Shown here: positions 20,412 through 30,839 of the stretch, one piece after another
Layout of the letters: the number at the start of each line of letters is the position of its first letter
Position numbering within the stretch: position 1 is the first letter of the stretch
Source: Chara braunii
Lineage: Eukaryota; Streptophyta; Charophyceae; Charales; Characeae
Direction of reading: 5' to 3'
Length of the DNA: 41,754 bases
Assembly (NCBI GenBank): GCA_003427395.1
Contig: BFEA01000413.1
Location: forward strand, 919,117 to 960,870
Notes under the pieces: model-generated
Told to the model about the DNA's origin: nothing
The model's database searches: none
What the model saw: the letters and a program-made list of their open reading frames with translations, nothing else
Translations under genes and position numbers: made by a program

Positions 20412-21010
20412 AAAACTGGGGTTCTGGCCTAGGGCGAACCCGTTGGTCAAGTTAGAAGGGACGAAGAGCAAGTAAAAGAAGAGGTAAGAAAGAAATGGAC
20501 TGCGCGGAGCTGTAGCGGACGAAGGAGAGAGGAAGAGGGAAAAAAACGTATCTCGCTCGATTCTCGATGGACTTGGGCAGAGTACGCTGTTTGTCGGGAT
20601 TGCTGCAGTCTGAGCGACAAGAAAGTCAGTGTAGAAAGAGTTCATAGAAAAAGTAGCCGCGCCGAATGGCCGAAGGTAGTAGGAGGATGAAGGTGGTGGG
20701 AGGAAGAACGATCGCTCCCTCGATTCTCTACAGAATCGGACAAAGGAGGATGGTAAATTGGGGTTTCAGGCTAGGGTTACCACGAACCCGTGGTTAGATT
20801 AGGCAGAAAGTTAGTAGGTTAGGAGATAGAGGAGGAAGCTGCCGCGCGGAGATGTGGAGGAAGCGAAGAAAAAGAGGGGAAAAACGAGCAAATCTCGCTC
20901 GTTTTTTGGGCGGATTTAAGAGGAGAAAAGATCTATATGGGGGTTGTTGACCACGATGAATCCGCTGGTGGAGTTAGAATAGAGGAATAATAAGTAGAGG
21001 AAGGAAGTGA
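20412..21010 (+). repeat. GA-rich tandem units inside Y copy 2
   Basis: Three units, near 20412, 20755 and 20932, share an AACTGGGGTT..GGC-TAGGG-type start, a CGAACCCGTGGTTAGATTAG-type core and AGAGGAAG. ATCTCGCTCG or related words recur at 20549, 20714 and 20890. Similar units occur in Y copy 1 at about 10857-11160. The pattern is irregular. Confidence 0.5.
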
Positions 21011-22035
21011 GAGGAAATAAGGCAGCGAGGAGGCCTTACCTACCCGTTCACACTGCGATGCAAAGTTGCATGACTCTGGTCGGGACTTCGACCAAGTGCA
21101 TTTAGAAGGTTGGAGTAGTCGGGGATAGTAAGAGTGGAGATCGAACGGATTGACCGTTATCAGATAGAAGCAGGCAGGTGAGGACTCACCTGAGTCACCT
21201 CGGATCGCACGACCCCAAAAATTTCAAATATACCGGGTTCTCTTTTATGTCAAAGGTTCAAACTCGGTTTGCACTGTAATCGGGCGCAGTAGCCTGAAGG
21301 ATTCGCCGCGTGCATCTTCCCACTACCACTCCGGTTCTGCACCTGCGGTATGCAGAGGAGCGAAACCCGTAGCTTAGATGCTAGCTAAGCGGGAAGGGAA
21401 GGTGAAGGGAGGAGATGTGCACCTGGTCTCTTTCTCAGAGGAGAAACCGTCCCTGACTTACATACTCGAGGAGTCTGTGCAAGCACAAGTGGAGCTACGG
21501 AGAAGTGTGGAAGGAACCAGGAGCTGCACTGCGTGGCAGAAGACAGGGGCGGGTAAAGTGGTTGGCAAATGAAAATTCATTTGTCTGCAATTTAGCGGGA
21601 GGGTTCATTCAGAGGTTGCTCATCCCATAGTCGAAACGAAGAGTGTTAGGCCAGCCGGGAAGCTAAGACTTACCGGTTGACTGGTGTGCAGTGCTTACGG
21701 GCCTCCTGCCTTTAGTCCGTGTGTCTGCCTGCTACGTCAACTGCCCGCTGTTTATCACCGTTGTGTTCTCTGGGTGCGACCAAGAGTAGCCTGACTAGTT
21801 GTAACTAATATTATGACTAAAGCACCGCCAGGGTGGATTAGGAAGCAAGGAGAAGAGAGAGAACCTACTTGGCAAGGTTGGAGCAGCGAGGGAGGGCAAG
21901 CGGCGAGGTTGAAACTTGCCTGCTTACAAGTACGCTGCCCATCGAGACGAGTGAAGCTGCAGCAAGCGGGCCATGGACTTGCCTGGGGTTTAAAATACTT
22001 CGGGTCGCGAGCTTGCAGAAAGGTTGAAGGTTGGG
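21011..22035. other. 3' part of Y copy 2, no gene seen
   Basis: Holds a B-box-like word (GGTTCAAACTCGG near 21248) without an A box, and an 8-bp hairpin CAAATGAA-AA-TTCATTTG (21565-21582). The ORFs at 21378-21572 and 21813-22052 are short and unrecognised. Confidence 0.35.
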
Positions 22036-24350
22036 GTTATGCTCGAAGCTAAACTATGGGTCGCTACTGCCCAGGATCGGGATACTACTGCTGCCTATTA
22101 AGGAGTTGTGGTTCGCACAGTTGCTGTGCCTACGGTTGTTGAAATAAGCATGCCATCGCCGGTCTGAGCGCCCTGCCTCGTTCAGTGAGTTCTTGCAACC
22201 GTTGTTGCTACCAGGGGGGGCTGCGGACTGTGTTTTTACCCCTTGCGCGACTAATACGGCTGTTGGATGTCGAGGTTGGGACTGTTGCAGTCTTCTGATT
22301 GACGGTGCACGGTTACTAGGACATGCATGTAGACTGGTGTTGTATGTAAGTTGAGCATAACAGCGACACATAATTACTGCAACCCGGGGGATTGATTTGG
22401 TGCTATATAAGTATTATTGTTGCAACTTGAAGAGAGTCGGAGATGGGTTGTGCTGCGTACGGACTGCAAGAGAGGCTGTTTGGCTGCACAATCTGGCCAT
22501 CATTACGCGGCCCTCAGGCGATTCAAAGCAACAAGGACCTCTCTTGGGAGTTGAGTTGTTCCCATTTTGTATCTCGAGCGTCTGAAAGACTGAAACCCCT
22601 TATCTTCTGCCTTTCTTACTTTAAGTCTAGTCCGGTTCTGAGAGGAAGGCGGCAGGCGGGATTGCAACCCGTAGGACCGCAGCAAGACTCTGTGGGGAGT
22701 CAGCCCACCGATTGCGGGAGCTCTGCCGGAACTCAGGAGGAGTTCTGGAGGCAGGGAACCAAGAGGTCTTCTTGATCGATTGATTCAGGATTTGGGCTAG
22801 ATTCGGCTTGATCCTACGAGGATCATCTTCTCTTATCACTTATAACAAGTCGGTTGTCGATTCGTCGGTTTACGATTCAACTCCAATCCACTCTTGCCAC
22901 TCAACCTAAAGGCTTTAGCCTTGTGATTTGAACTGTTTTATTGTGTTTTCACCCGGACTTTATTTGAATAGCCATTTAAAGAAAAGTACTGAGTATTTTA
23001 TTTTGCGGAGTTGCACAAGAGTGAGGCTTGTATGGCTAAAAGCAAGGGGTGTGACTGCAGAGAATGATTGAAGTTGCCCCGTGTAGTGCATGAACTTTTG
23101 GTTGAATCTTTGATGTGATTGCATGTATGTTTGGCGATTCGGACTTTGGATTTGACAGCCTTCGCTCACATGCATATATATATGGTTAAGAGGAGCCCCG
23201 CTGTGATTGTGAGAAGTGATCGTCACATATTTATAACCCTCTATATATGTGAATATATACATGTCTCGAATGGTTTGCGCGACCTACAGGGACCACGCGT
23301 AAGGGTTAACCAGATTATGTTTTTGAAGGAAATGGGATTTTTTTCCCTTTTATCCTTTGCTTTTTAGAGTTTCTATGGTTGGACGTTGTAGTCCGTGGCA
23401 ACCGTCAAAATCAAACCCCTTGATTTATCTCCAGGTCCTAGAAGGTGGAGTTGGTCTCCATGACCATAAGAGACGATTGCCACCACAGGTATGAACCTGT
23501 GTACCACCCACTCTCCGTAGAGTGCAGAAGAGGGTGTGGTTCTCAACCGCACTTGGCGGTTGTCCAGCGTCGAGAGATTAACCCTCAAGGTGCGTGTTAG
23601 CCGATACTTGAGTGTCAAACGAGACCCTCAAGATTAACGAGGATCGCACAAGTATGGGTACTACATAGTACACCATCATCGCGATCGCTTGCGTACGCTT
23701 GCATTGCGAGTCGATATGAGTTAGCCCTGCGTCCGCGCGGTTTTATACTAAGCCTCATGCGCGACGTCTATCCGATTTCCGCATCGGAGAGTTATGGGAT
23801 GACTACTAAGGGACTAAGAGTGTTGTCTCGTTGTTTATTCAGTGTCGTTCTGTATATGTGCGTATGAGTGTGTGTTTTTACTTTTATGTTCTTTAAAGTG
23901 GTGTAAGCGTGGCGTGTGGGATGGGTCCTAGTCGACCGGCGACAAGTCGCGCTTGGGACCTCAGCCCCCCAAGATGTCGGTTCGCGTGCGGGTTCGATAG
24001 AGGCGTAATACCGCGTGTACCCCCTATGCTACAGCGAACGAGAAACGCCCTCGGCTGGTCCACCTCTGCGTTTGCAACTGATCAACTTTCGTACTGTGGA
24101 TTGGTAGCTCGGCGGGGATACGCCCACCGAAGGGAGGTGACAACTCCCGTAAAGTGGAGGAAGTTGTGTCTCGAGTAGGCCCTATCCTGTCGTAGGGGCT
24201 CGCGAGAGGTATGGCTGGCGCACTCGGCCGGAGCGGCTTGCGGAAGCTCCATGTATATGCGCGACGAAGGAACAGACCAACTCCTGCGTGATGCGGCCGG
24301 GAGGGTCCCGCGCTGCCCTGTGCGGTGCTGGACCGATGTGCTCGACAACG
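22036..24350 (+). repeat. repeat X, copy 2 (most complete)
   Basis: Runs uninterrupted from TTATGCTCGAAGC to GTGCTCGACAACG. It matches copy 1 over 2 kb, the inverted piece at 3445-3963, and both halves of copy 3. It lacks the 2-kb insertion of copy 3. The folded segment is at 22677-22748. ORFs shared with copy 1 (for example 23119-23367 and 22960-23262) carry no family signature, and I do not call them genes. Confidence 0.85.
22677..22748 (+). ncRNA. conserved folded segment of X (copy 2)
   Basis: CCGCA/TGCGG encloses GACTC/GAGTC, followed by the stem CCGGAACTC/GAGTTCTGG. It is equivalent to 4610-4681 and 12813-12885. In copy 1 the last stem has one mismatch. Function unknown. Confidence 0.45.
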
Positions 24351-25017
24351 CAACTCCTACAACTTATACTTCAAAAACTAAACCTTCAGTACCATATCTA
24401 ACATCACCATCGCACTCACGTCGCCCAAAAACACCGGTGCAACACTTTTGTTTGCTAAAAGTGATGGAGACACGACCAAGTTTTAACAGATTTCACTTAC
24501 TCCCGTTCCCTTCCTTCTTGACACCCTGCACAACCTCTTCCTCTACTTACTTCTATTCTACTAACCTGATGCTATAACTAACTCTACCATCAGACTTCGA
24601 GTCGCCCTAGTAGGTTACTTGAAAACCCCTGAATCCCACTTTTCTCCGCTTGATTTCACCAAAGACTGATCGACTTTCGCGTTTCCTATCCCCGCCATCT
24701 GCAATCTCACACAAATCACCACACACTCACTTACCCTCCATGCACCTAAAACCGGTCACTAACCTCGAAATCTGACCTTACCTGCAAATTCGCCCGCCAT
24801 AAAAATCCCCGAAACGACTCTTTCCCCGTCCGATTTCGTCAAGGATCGGGCAGGCTTTACGTTTACTACTCCCTCCTGCTCCCACTTGATTCCGCCATAG
24901 CTTGCTCCCTCTCTGCATGCACCCGACGCAGCTCGTTGTCAGGGTTCACTTCCCCTTTCTTGCCTTTACTCCGCCTCCCTGCCGAACTGCGTGCTAGCAC
25001 AAACACCACGAAGACGA
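24351..25017. other. C/T-rich stretch, possibly an inverted Y-like piece
   Basis: X homology stops at 24350. The C/T-rich sequence (for example 24615-24860) resembles, reversed, the GA-rich units of Y, but no long alignment is convincing by eye. No gene is seen. Confidence 0.35.
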
Positions 25018-25318
25018 GCGGACCGATACATACAGAAGGACGCTGGTCACTGAAGTCGAAATCCGTTAAGGAATGTGTAACCTCTCACCTGTCGAATCAA
25101 TCAACTCTGAAAAGGATGGCGCTGAAGCACTCGGCCCATGCTCGCCCTTCATGACTCCGCCACTACGATGAGCAGGAGGGCGCAGGGCTGCTGCGTAGCA
25201 TGCAGCGTGGGCTAGGAGAGGCGGGTCCCGGTGCAGATTTTAGTGGTAGTGGCAAATATTCAAATAAGAACTTTGAAGACTGAAGTAGAGAGGGGTCCCA
25301 TGTGAACTGCTATCGAGA
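25018..25318 (+). pseudogene. diverged 28S/25S rRNA fragment
   Basis: About 300 bp collinear with a conserved LSU rRNA region. Diagnostic pieces are GAAGTCGAAATCCGTTAAGG, AATGTGTAACCTCTCACCTG, GAATCAATCAACTCTGAAAA, GATGAGCAGGAGGGCGC, and GTGGTAGTGGCAAATATTCA followed by AATAAGAACTTTGAAGAC and CCATGTGAACTGC. Each has several substitutions at sites invariant in real rRNA, so it is a pseudogene. It lies a few hundred rRNA positions downstream of the segment captured in Y. Both ends stop abruptly. Confidence 0.85.
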
Positions 25319-25674
25319 CATCTTGTCGCGCAGCCAACGCTGCAACAGCCTCCTGACAGTTGCCCTGGCCCCTTGTGCCCAGGCACTGTCCCCGAATGTC
25401 TGGTCCCAACGGGCATACTCACTCCCAAACCTCTTACAACAAATGGTGGGGGCGGGCAATACACCCGCAACAGCCCCCACCACCCTTGGGTTGCAGTCCC
25501 ACAAAACTGCTCGGAATGGTCTTCAATCCCCTCCCACTTTAGGCTATCGACGATCTCCAAATGGGACGCAAGGGAAGTCACGGTCACGTACCCCACCCTC
25601 TCACACACGTTGACCCCTTCGGTCCGTGCTTCAACGCGGGTAGGATAAAGGAGTTTTGTCAATGCCCCGATCAC
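25319..25674 (-). CDS. unidentified minus-strand ORF fragment
   Basis: The frame opening at 25674 runs about 118 codons before it enters the antisense of the rRNA fragment. Only the part up to 25319 could be authentic coding. The residues look protein-like in places (ERVGYVTVTSLASHLEIVDS, then LKWEGIEDHSEQFC and WWGLLRVYC), but I recognise no domain, signal peptide or membrane segment. Upstream, other frames at 25675-25790 read LKLLRDRGI and similar, which suggests a frameshifted longer gene. It may be a fragment of a host gene or transposon gene truncated at the rRNA junction. It could also be chance. Confidence 0.3.
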
Positions 25675-26158
25675 GCAAGAGCTTCAATGGGCCTGCAAAA
25701 GACGAGGCACATGCTGAAGGTCTTCGACTGCCGTATCGGCCACCTGTGTCCGATGGCATAGTAACTGAGCCAAGCCCATCGGTCCCGGCGTCGGCATGGG
25801 AACCGATCACCGAGCGAAAAACATAAATAAAAACAAAAGTAGGAATAATACTAATAACAATAATAAAACATAAAAATAAATGCGAGGGAATGCAAAAAGG
25901 TAGGTAGACGTGGGGCCGTGCGTCCCGCAGGCCTGCAACGCCCCGCACACCTAGGCTGCACATGGGCACATCTCGTCGTCAATACCCCACGTGCGCCGCT
26001 CACTCCAGCGAGGACCTGAGCTTCCTCCTGCATGCGCGCCTTCAAGCGGACGAGGCTGCATTGGTGTGACTTGCCGAAAACACGCTAAATACCCTTGTAA
26101 GGGTTTCTGGTATGACATCGTATTCAAAGCTTTGTTGCAAAGCAGTGGGGTCCACCTC
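25675..26158. other. stretch without an identified gene
   Basis: Contains an A-rich segment (25820-25880). Near 26088 is ATACCCTTGTAAGGGT, almost the palindrome that starts Y. The word AAGCTTTGTTGCAAAGC (26127-26143) resembles 3411-3427. A relic repeat end is likely here. Confidence 0.35.
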
Positions 26159-26161
26159 TAA

Positions 26162-26559
26162 GGGTCTTGCTCCATTGCTGTCCGCTATACACAATTTCGT
26201 ATAGTTGTTGTATAGCTGTCAGAGCATGAAAAAATGTCTAAACCCCAGCGTCGCTCCACTTATTGTCTGCTATACAAGTATCCAATTAGTGAGTTCACTA
26301 CAAAACACCCTTACAGCACTACGAGACATTTGTCGGTCCAGACTCCAGGCGAACTTTCGATTTCGTGTTCGAATGACGGCCTCTTTCGACCACCCTCCGA
26401 ATAACAACTTTGCAGGCGGGGAACAATACAAAATCGTATAGTGAATCTAAAGAGTGCCATATAACAACTATACACGGAGTTTTGAAAGTACTTTTCGTAT
26501 AGTAAGTGGAGCAACCAACTATACGAAATCGTACAACTGACAGTAGTGGAGCGAGACCC
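26162..26559. mobile_element. PIF/Harbinger-like MITE
   Basis: A 398-bp element whose ends are inverted copies. The left end is GGGTCTTGCTCCATTGCTGT, continuing to TTTCGTATAGTTG. The right end, reversed, is GGGTCTCGCTCCACTACTGT, continuing to TTTCGTATAGTTG. The TIR is about 48 bp with a few mismatches. It is flanked by TAA on both sides (26159-26161 and 26560-26562). A 3-bp TAA/TTA duplication with a G-rich TIR start is the Harbinger/Tourist signature. There is no transposase ORF. The interior is also rich in CGTATAG words. Confidence 0.85.
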
Positions 26560-26562
26560 TAA

Positions 26563-26929
26563 TACACGAAAGAATTTGAGAACTTCAACTTAGGGAGTCT
26601 CATGCCTTGATGGATAAAATTCTCCACACACTCCAGCTAGTGGTTTAATAGAGGAGAAGAGTGCTCTCTGACAATTGTGTAAGGGCCTCACTGCACCAAT
26701 GTAGAAACACCCCGATTTTCGACAAATGTCAGGAAATATTTGGCATTCCTTCTTTGTACAAAAAAAAACTGGCCACACAACTGAACATTGTTGAAGCGAA
26801 CAACTTACAAGCACAAGTGAAAGAGAGCTAAACTGACGTCAGGATAGAACAAGCATTGGTCTGTCCCAACCTGAGGACATATTCACAGGGGACCTTACGA
26901 CCTTAAATCCCAAAATCCGAGGTAGTTTT
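26563..26929. other. no recognisable feature
   Basis: Unique-looking sequence. The short minus-strand ORF at 26590-26814 has no family signature. Confidence 0.4.
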
Positions 26930-27121
26930 CGGGTCACATTGGAGTGGCCCGCTACCCAAATGTACTGTTTGGTGACCATTTTGTCAGCAGGCTATGGGGC
27001 CGCAGGAGGACCCTTTTTGAGGCCACCTCCAAAGGTGGTCTCAAATTACCTTTCCAATTTTTTCTTTTTCCGTGAGGCATTTTAAGAATCCGTGCATGAC
27101 GAAAATAACCGTGAGTGTTAG
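26930..27121. repeat. repeat R, copy 1
   Basis: Matches 34327-34517 from CGGGTCACATTGGAG to GTGTTAG. Shared blocks include GCTACCCAAATGTACT, TTTTGTCAGCAG, AGGAGGACC, CAATTTTTTCTTT and GAGGCATTTTAAG/GAGGTATTTCAAG. Contains the hairpin GAGGCCACCT-CCA-AAGGTGGTCTC. The same landmarks appear inverted and weaker at 33715-33780. Confidence 0.8.
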
Positions 27122-27585
27122 AGGTGGACCCCACTGCTCGGCGCCCTACAAAACAATTGGCAGACCGATGTTTTTCGGATTTCATTCATTTGGAAACCCG
27201 CATGGAAATCCACAATGGAAAGTTTTTTCACAGCCCATCAACCGTGGAAGGATGTCGCTGGAAACATGTCAGACGCGTTTCTACATGGTTGGCAGCCTGG
27301 AAACCGACCACGTCATCCTTCCACGACCTTTCTAGAATGACCTCCCAACCGACTACGTGACGTGTCAGCTTCCGTAAATAAACCATCTTCTCAAACCCCA
27401 AAATTTTGTCAATCTGACCTGTTGACTCTCTTTGGACACCCCTCCTTTTGTTATATTCCTGGTGCATGAAATCGCCCCCCAGTCAGACCCTCCCGTGTCC
27501 AAAACAACATTTCCCTTTTTGTTGTTGTTCAAAATTTATGCATTTACATACTAATTACGCACGTTACTAAGAGGGCGCTAAGAAC
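27122..27585. other. no recognisable feature
   Basis: Short overlapping ORFs on both strands (27072-27467). No motif recognised. Confidence 0.4.
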
Positions 27586-28061
27586 AACAAAAAAAATTCT
27601 CATAATTAAATAATCATTCTATAGTAAAATTACATTCTAAATTTCAATTTTTCATTCCATCTTAAAAAAATTCATTCCAATTTTAAAAATTTTCGTCTTA
27701 CTTGAAAACTTTCCTTCCAAGAATGAGTTATCCCTTCTTATTTGAACTGCATGCTAGAGATGAAATGAAAGTCTGGATGAGTTCATGAAATATTTTAATT
27801 AGACTGTCATTCTAAGTTAGGACTTTCGGTCATAAATAGGTTAATTCAATCTAAATTAGCAGATATTTGTTGTAATAGAATGAAAGTTTAATTAAAACAT
27901 TTCATAAACTCGTCCAGACTTTCATTCCATCTTGAACAAATAGATATAGTTGGAAGGGAAAGTTCATATTTAAACGGAAATTTATCAAATAAAACTGTAA
28001 ATTTTGGAATTGGACGAACATTGGAATGATAATTTATAAATATGAAGGATTTTTTTTGTAT
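27586..28061. mobile_element. AT-rich fold-back (long inverted repeat) element
   Basis: The two halves are inverted versions of each other. The best part is 27758-27799 against 27892-27933 (about 37 of 42 bases), centred on ATGAAAGTCTGGAYGAG. Matching outer blocks are ACTTTCCTTCCAA against CTTTCCCTTCCAA, and ACAAAAAAAATTCTCATA against the reverse of TATGAAGGATTTTTTTTGT. The arms are about 190-200 bp. There is no clear target duplication, so ends are approximate. It is non-coding, and a transcript would form a long hairpin. Confidence 0.6.
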
Positions 28062-29944
28062 GGAATGTTTTTTCAACTTTCAGTTCTCGTGGGAATTTTT
28101 CTGTTGAATTTTGTTCGCCAGTTGGGAATTCCGAGATTTACGAACGTTTTTTCCGTTGACGTGTCATTTCTTGCATGTCGAACTTCCCACCCCCGCCCTT
28201 GAAAAATCTGTTATTTTTTAGTAAGCAACTAGATAGACGTAGGATTTTTGCACACACAACCCCGCGAGCTTGTATAGCATTTGAATTATTCTTGAAGTAG
28301 CTTTAGGATGGAACATAATTGTTTTGGTGTCCTTTTCTCTTCTGCACTAGCGCCGTGCATTCAAGCTTCCCCCGCCTCCCATTAAAATCCATGCCATCTT
28401 CACTTTCCTCCTCTTCGGGTCTTCTTCCCTTCGTCTGTAACTGTCTTCCGTCCCCTCTCTCTCTCGTGCTTCACCCCCACTCTTTCTCGCTAAATCTCGC
28501 GCTCTTCTTCTTTTCGCCTGCATCCCTAAACCGAAACTCCCTACCGATCCCCTTTTAGAGTATTCTAAGCCGTCAGGCGACACCATGTAGGGAGAATACC
28601 TCTCGCACAAAGTAATCTGATTGGCTGCGCAGAAACGTGTGGGAATCGATATGGTCTTCCGAGGGCAACCATCCCAAACTCCCTTTTCACCCCTCCTTCC
28701 CTCCACCCCACGATTCTCCTTCTTTTATTCCTCTTCTCGCAGCTATAAAACCCGCAAGCGCCCTTAAAAATCTCTATTTGAACTTATCTGCCAGCTTCAC
28801 GGAACTCATGGCTAGGTGACGTGCAAGTAGCGAGTCAGAAAGTCCTAACGAGCTGACTGTAGCGTATGTGTGGTTGCGCGCCGGGTGGTCGCGACGAACT
28901 GCGGAACCTGGGCAAGTTGATGCATCTGCTGAGTTGGCGGGGTGACGATCACCGTGGTTTGGGGGTCGATGCATGGCGGCCTGGGGTCGTCAGTGACTGA
29001 GTGAGAGGAGTGTGTGAATATGAATGGTTGCATGGCCAGGGGCCATGATCAGAGAGAAGAGGCCAGGGCGCCTTGATGTTTTTCGGATTCTTCTTCTGTT
29101 GGTTCACAAGAAGTTAAGTCTACGGCAAATAGCCGAGTGTTCTCCCTCAGAGGTTGTCTGTGTGGTTTGAGTTCTTCTTCTTCCTCCCCCGTTCTCTTCC
29201 TCGATTTTGTAGTCTCTCTCTCTCTGTAGCTCTCTCTCTCTCTCTCCCCCCCTCGCTCTCACGCACATGGCTGACCGATGAATGCTGAAATGACTCTGGA
29301 CTTCCCTAATCTTGTCCACCTTCGTTGAATTCAACCGGATCTCACATGAGTGCATATCATCAAACTCATACGGGACTGGATGATCTTAATCCAGTCCCTT
29401 ATGTTATTGCTGATGCGTCTCTCGAACATATGCAGAATCGTGCATACGCCGCCTGATGTGTATTTGTATCGATCAGGTTGGTGGTGTGGAAAGCACATTA
29501 AGGTTATGAATATGTATGCTCATCGGTGCTTTTGATGGATAACAACTGTTGCCACCATTGAATCGAACGTAGACCCTTCCGCTTTTTGATTGGTTCGCCG
29601 GATAAAGGAATTTCAATAATCATTATAGAACTGATGGTTTTTTGAATTTAGCAGTCGATTGGGTAGACTCACATACGTTGAAATTGCTTGTGCCATGACT
29701 GATTCTTCCGATCCAACAGGGTGCCGACTTCCCGCACCGCCATCATGACCATTCCCGTACAACGAGGAAAGGACACGTGTATGCGAGTGGGAGGCCTTCC
29801 ACGTTGGATTCTAAGCTTTGTAATGAGCGACGTCGGGATCTGATTCAAAAAACGAGATCCCACGTGTGTACCTTCGCTCTTTCACTTTAAAAGACGAGCA
29901 GTAACCCGCACGAAGGTTCAACAAAACTTTTTGGATTCAATGCT
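28062..29944. other. long stretch without an identified gene
   Basis: C/T-rich at 28340-28780, with CT runs at 29213-29250. This explains the ORFs rich in S, P and R. TATAAAA at 28743-28749 could be a TATA box but has no recognisable gene after it. No homology to the repeats described here was noticed. Confidence 0.4.
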
Positions 29945-30040
29945 AAGTAGCAAATCCGGATATGCGGTAGACCAATTTTATCCGGAATTTTCAATCCGGA
30001 TGAAATTTCCGGATTAATTCCGGATATGAAAAATCCGGCC
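29945..30040. repeat. cluster of TCCGGA palindromes
   Basis: ATCCGGAT, ATCCGGAATT, CAATCCGGATG, TTTCCGGATTAATTCCGGAT and AATCCGG occur within about 85 bases. This may be the subterminal region of a decayed DNA transposon; I could not find its partner end. Confidence 0.5.
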
Positions 30041-30347
30041 CTGCTCAAAAAAAAAAATTTTTACCGAAAAAAAAAATCAAAAAAATCTGGAAAAAAAAAT
30101 ATTGCTCATATCAATGGTATGAACAACTTTTGGGAAGAGACTATCTTTGATTACTCAACACATATGAAGATAAAAAATAAAACAGAACAAGAAAATAATA
30201 TTTTGATAAACAATGATAGAATGAATTAAGCATCCCCCCTGTAAACCCCTTTATTCCCTATCTTATCCCCTTTGAACCCTTTCAGGCCTTGTCAAGCTTT
30301 TCATGAAACGGGAACGTAGTTCTATTGTATTTTGCATACGCAATATC

Positions 30348-30417
<70 letters not shown>

Positions 30418-30839
30418 GTTTTTTTTTTAATCATTCGGATTACTGGATGATCCTACCCCCCGATCATCCGACCAGATAATCCGACCAGATTGTCCGGCCA
30501 GATAAGCTGACCAGATTGTCAGCTAGATTTCCATTGAATGATGGTCAGCCATGCGCCTGTGATCTAGCCATGTTGTGACACCATATGAACACATGTGCGA
30601 ATGCCGTTAGCCATGCACACTGTCCTCATCTCCACTGTCGGGATCCGAATGTGTGTTCGCAGTGCAATGTCATCGTTGACGAGCATCATAGGCGCAGGGC
30701 GTGGGGCAAGTGCTTAAGGGGTAGGGATCACTGGTTTTGGCGGCAACATTGGCCAGGGTGTGGGTGATGGTGAAGAGATGGTCAACAACGGACACTCTTT
30801 ACAAGTCACTTTCAACCACGTCAGGTCCCCACTTGAAAC
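30041..30839. other. A/T homopolymers and a short repeat, no gene
   Basis: A runs at 30045-30105 and a poly(T) tract at about 30351-30415. At 30440-30515 there are several forms of ATCCGACCAGAT(T/A)(G/A)T. The poly(T) could be the tail of a minus-strand retrocopy, but no body is recognised. ORFs are short. Confidence 0.45.

Larger units (their letters stand above)
18953..22030 (+). repeat. LTR-like repeat Y, copy 2 (3' limit approximate)
   Basis: Starts TGTCAGTGCGAATACC, matching 9118, with the palindrome decayed to ATACCGTTACAAGGGTAT. It then shares the GTATGGGCGCGCGGG segment, the ATTTTGACCGAGACAAG segment, a 28S-like piece and GA-rich units with Y copy 1. It ends where X copy 2 begins (22036). 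GA-rich sequence opens ORFs on both strands (19916-20413, 20385-20645), which I treat as artefacts. Confidence 0.6.

Noticed and set aside
19916-20413. 165-codon minus-strand ORF
   Set aside because: It overlaps the rRNA-like piece and GA-rich units and looks like an artefact of purine-rich DNA.
28319-28706. ORFs in the CT-rich stretch as a gene with the TATA box at 28743
   Set aside because: The TATA-like word lies downstream of the + strand ORF, composition bias explains the open frames, and nothing recognisable follows.
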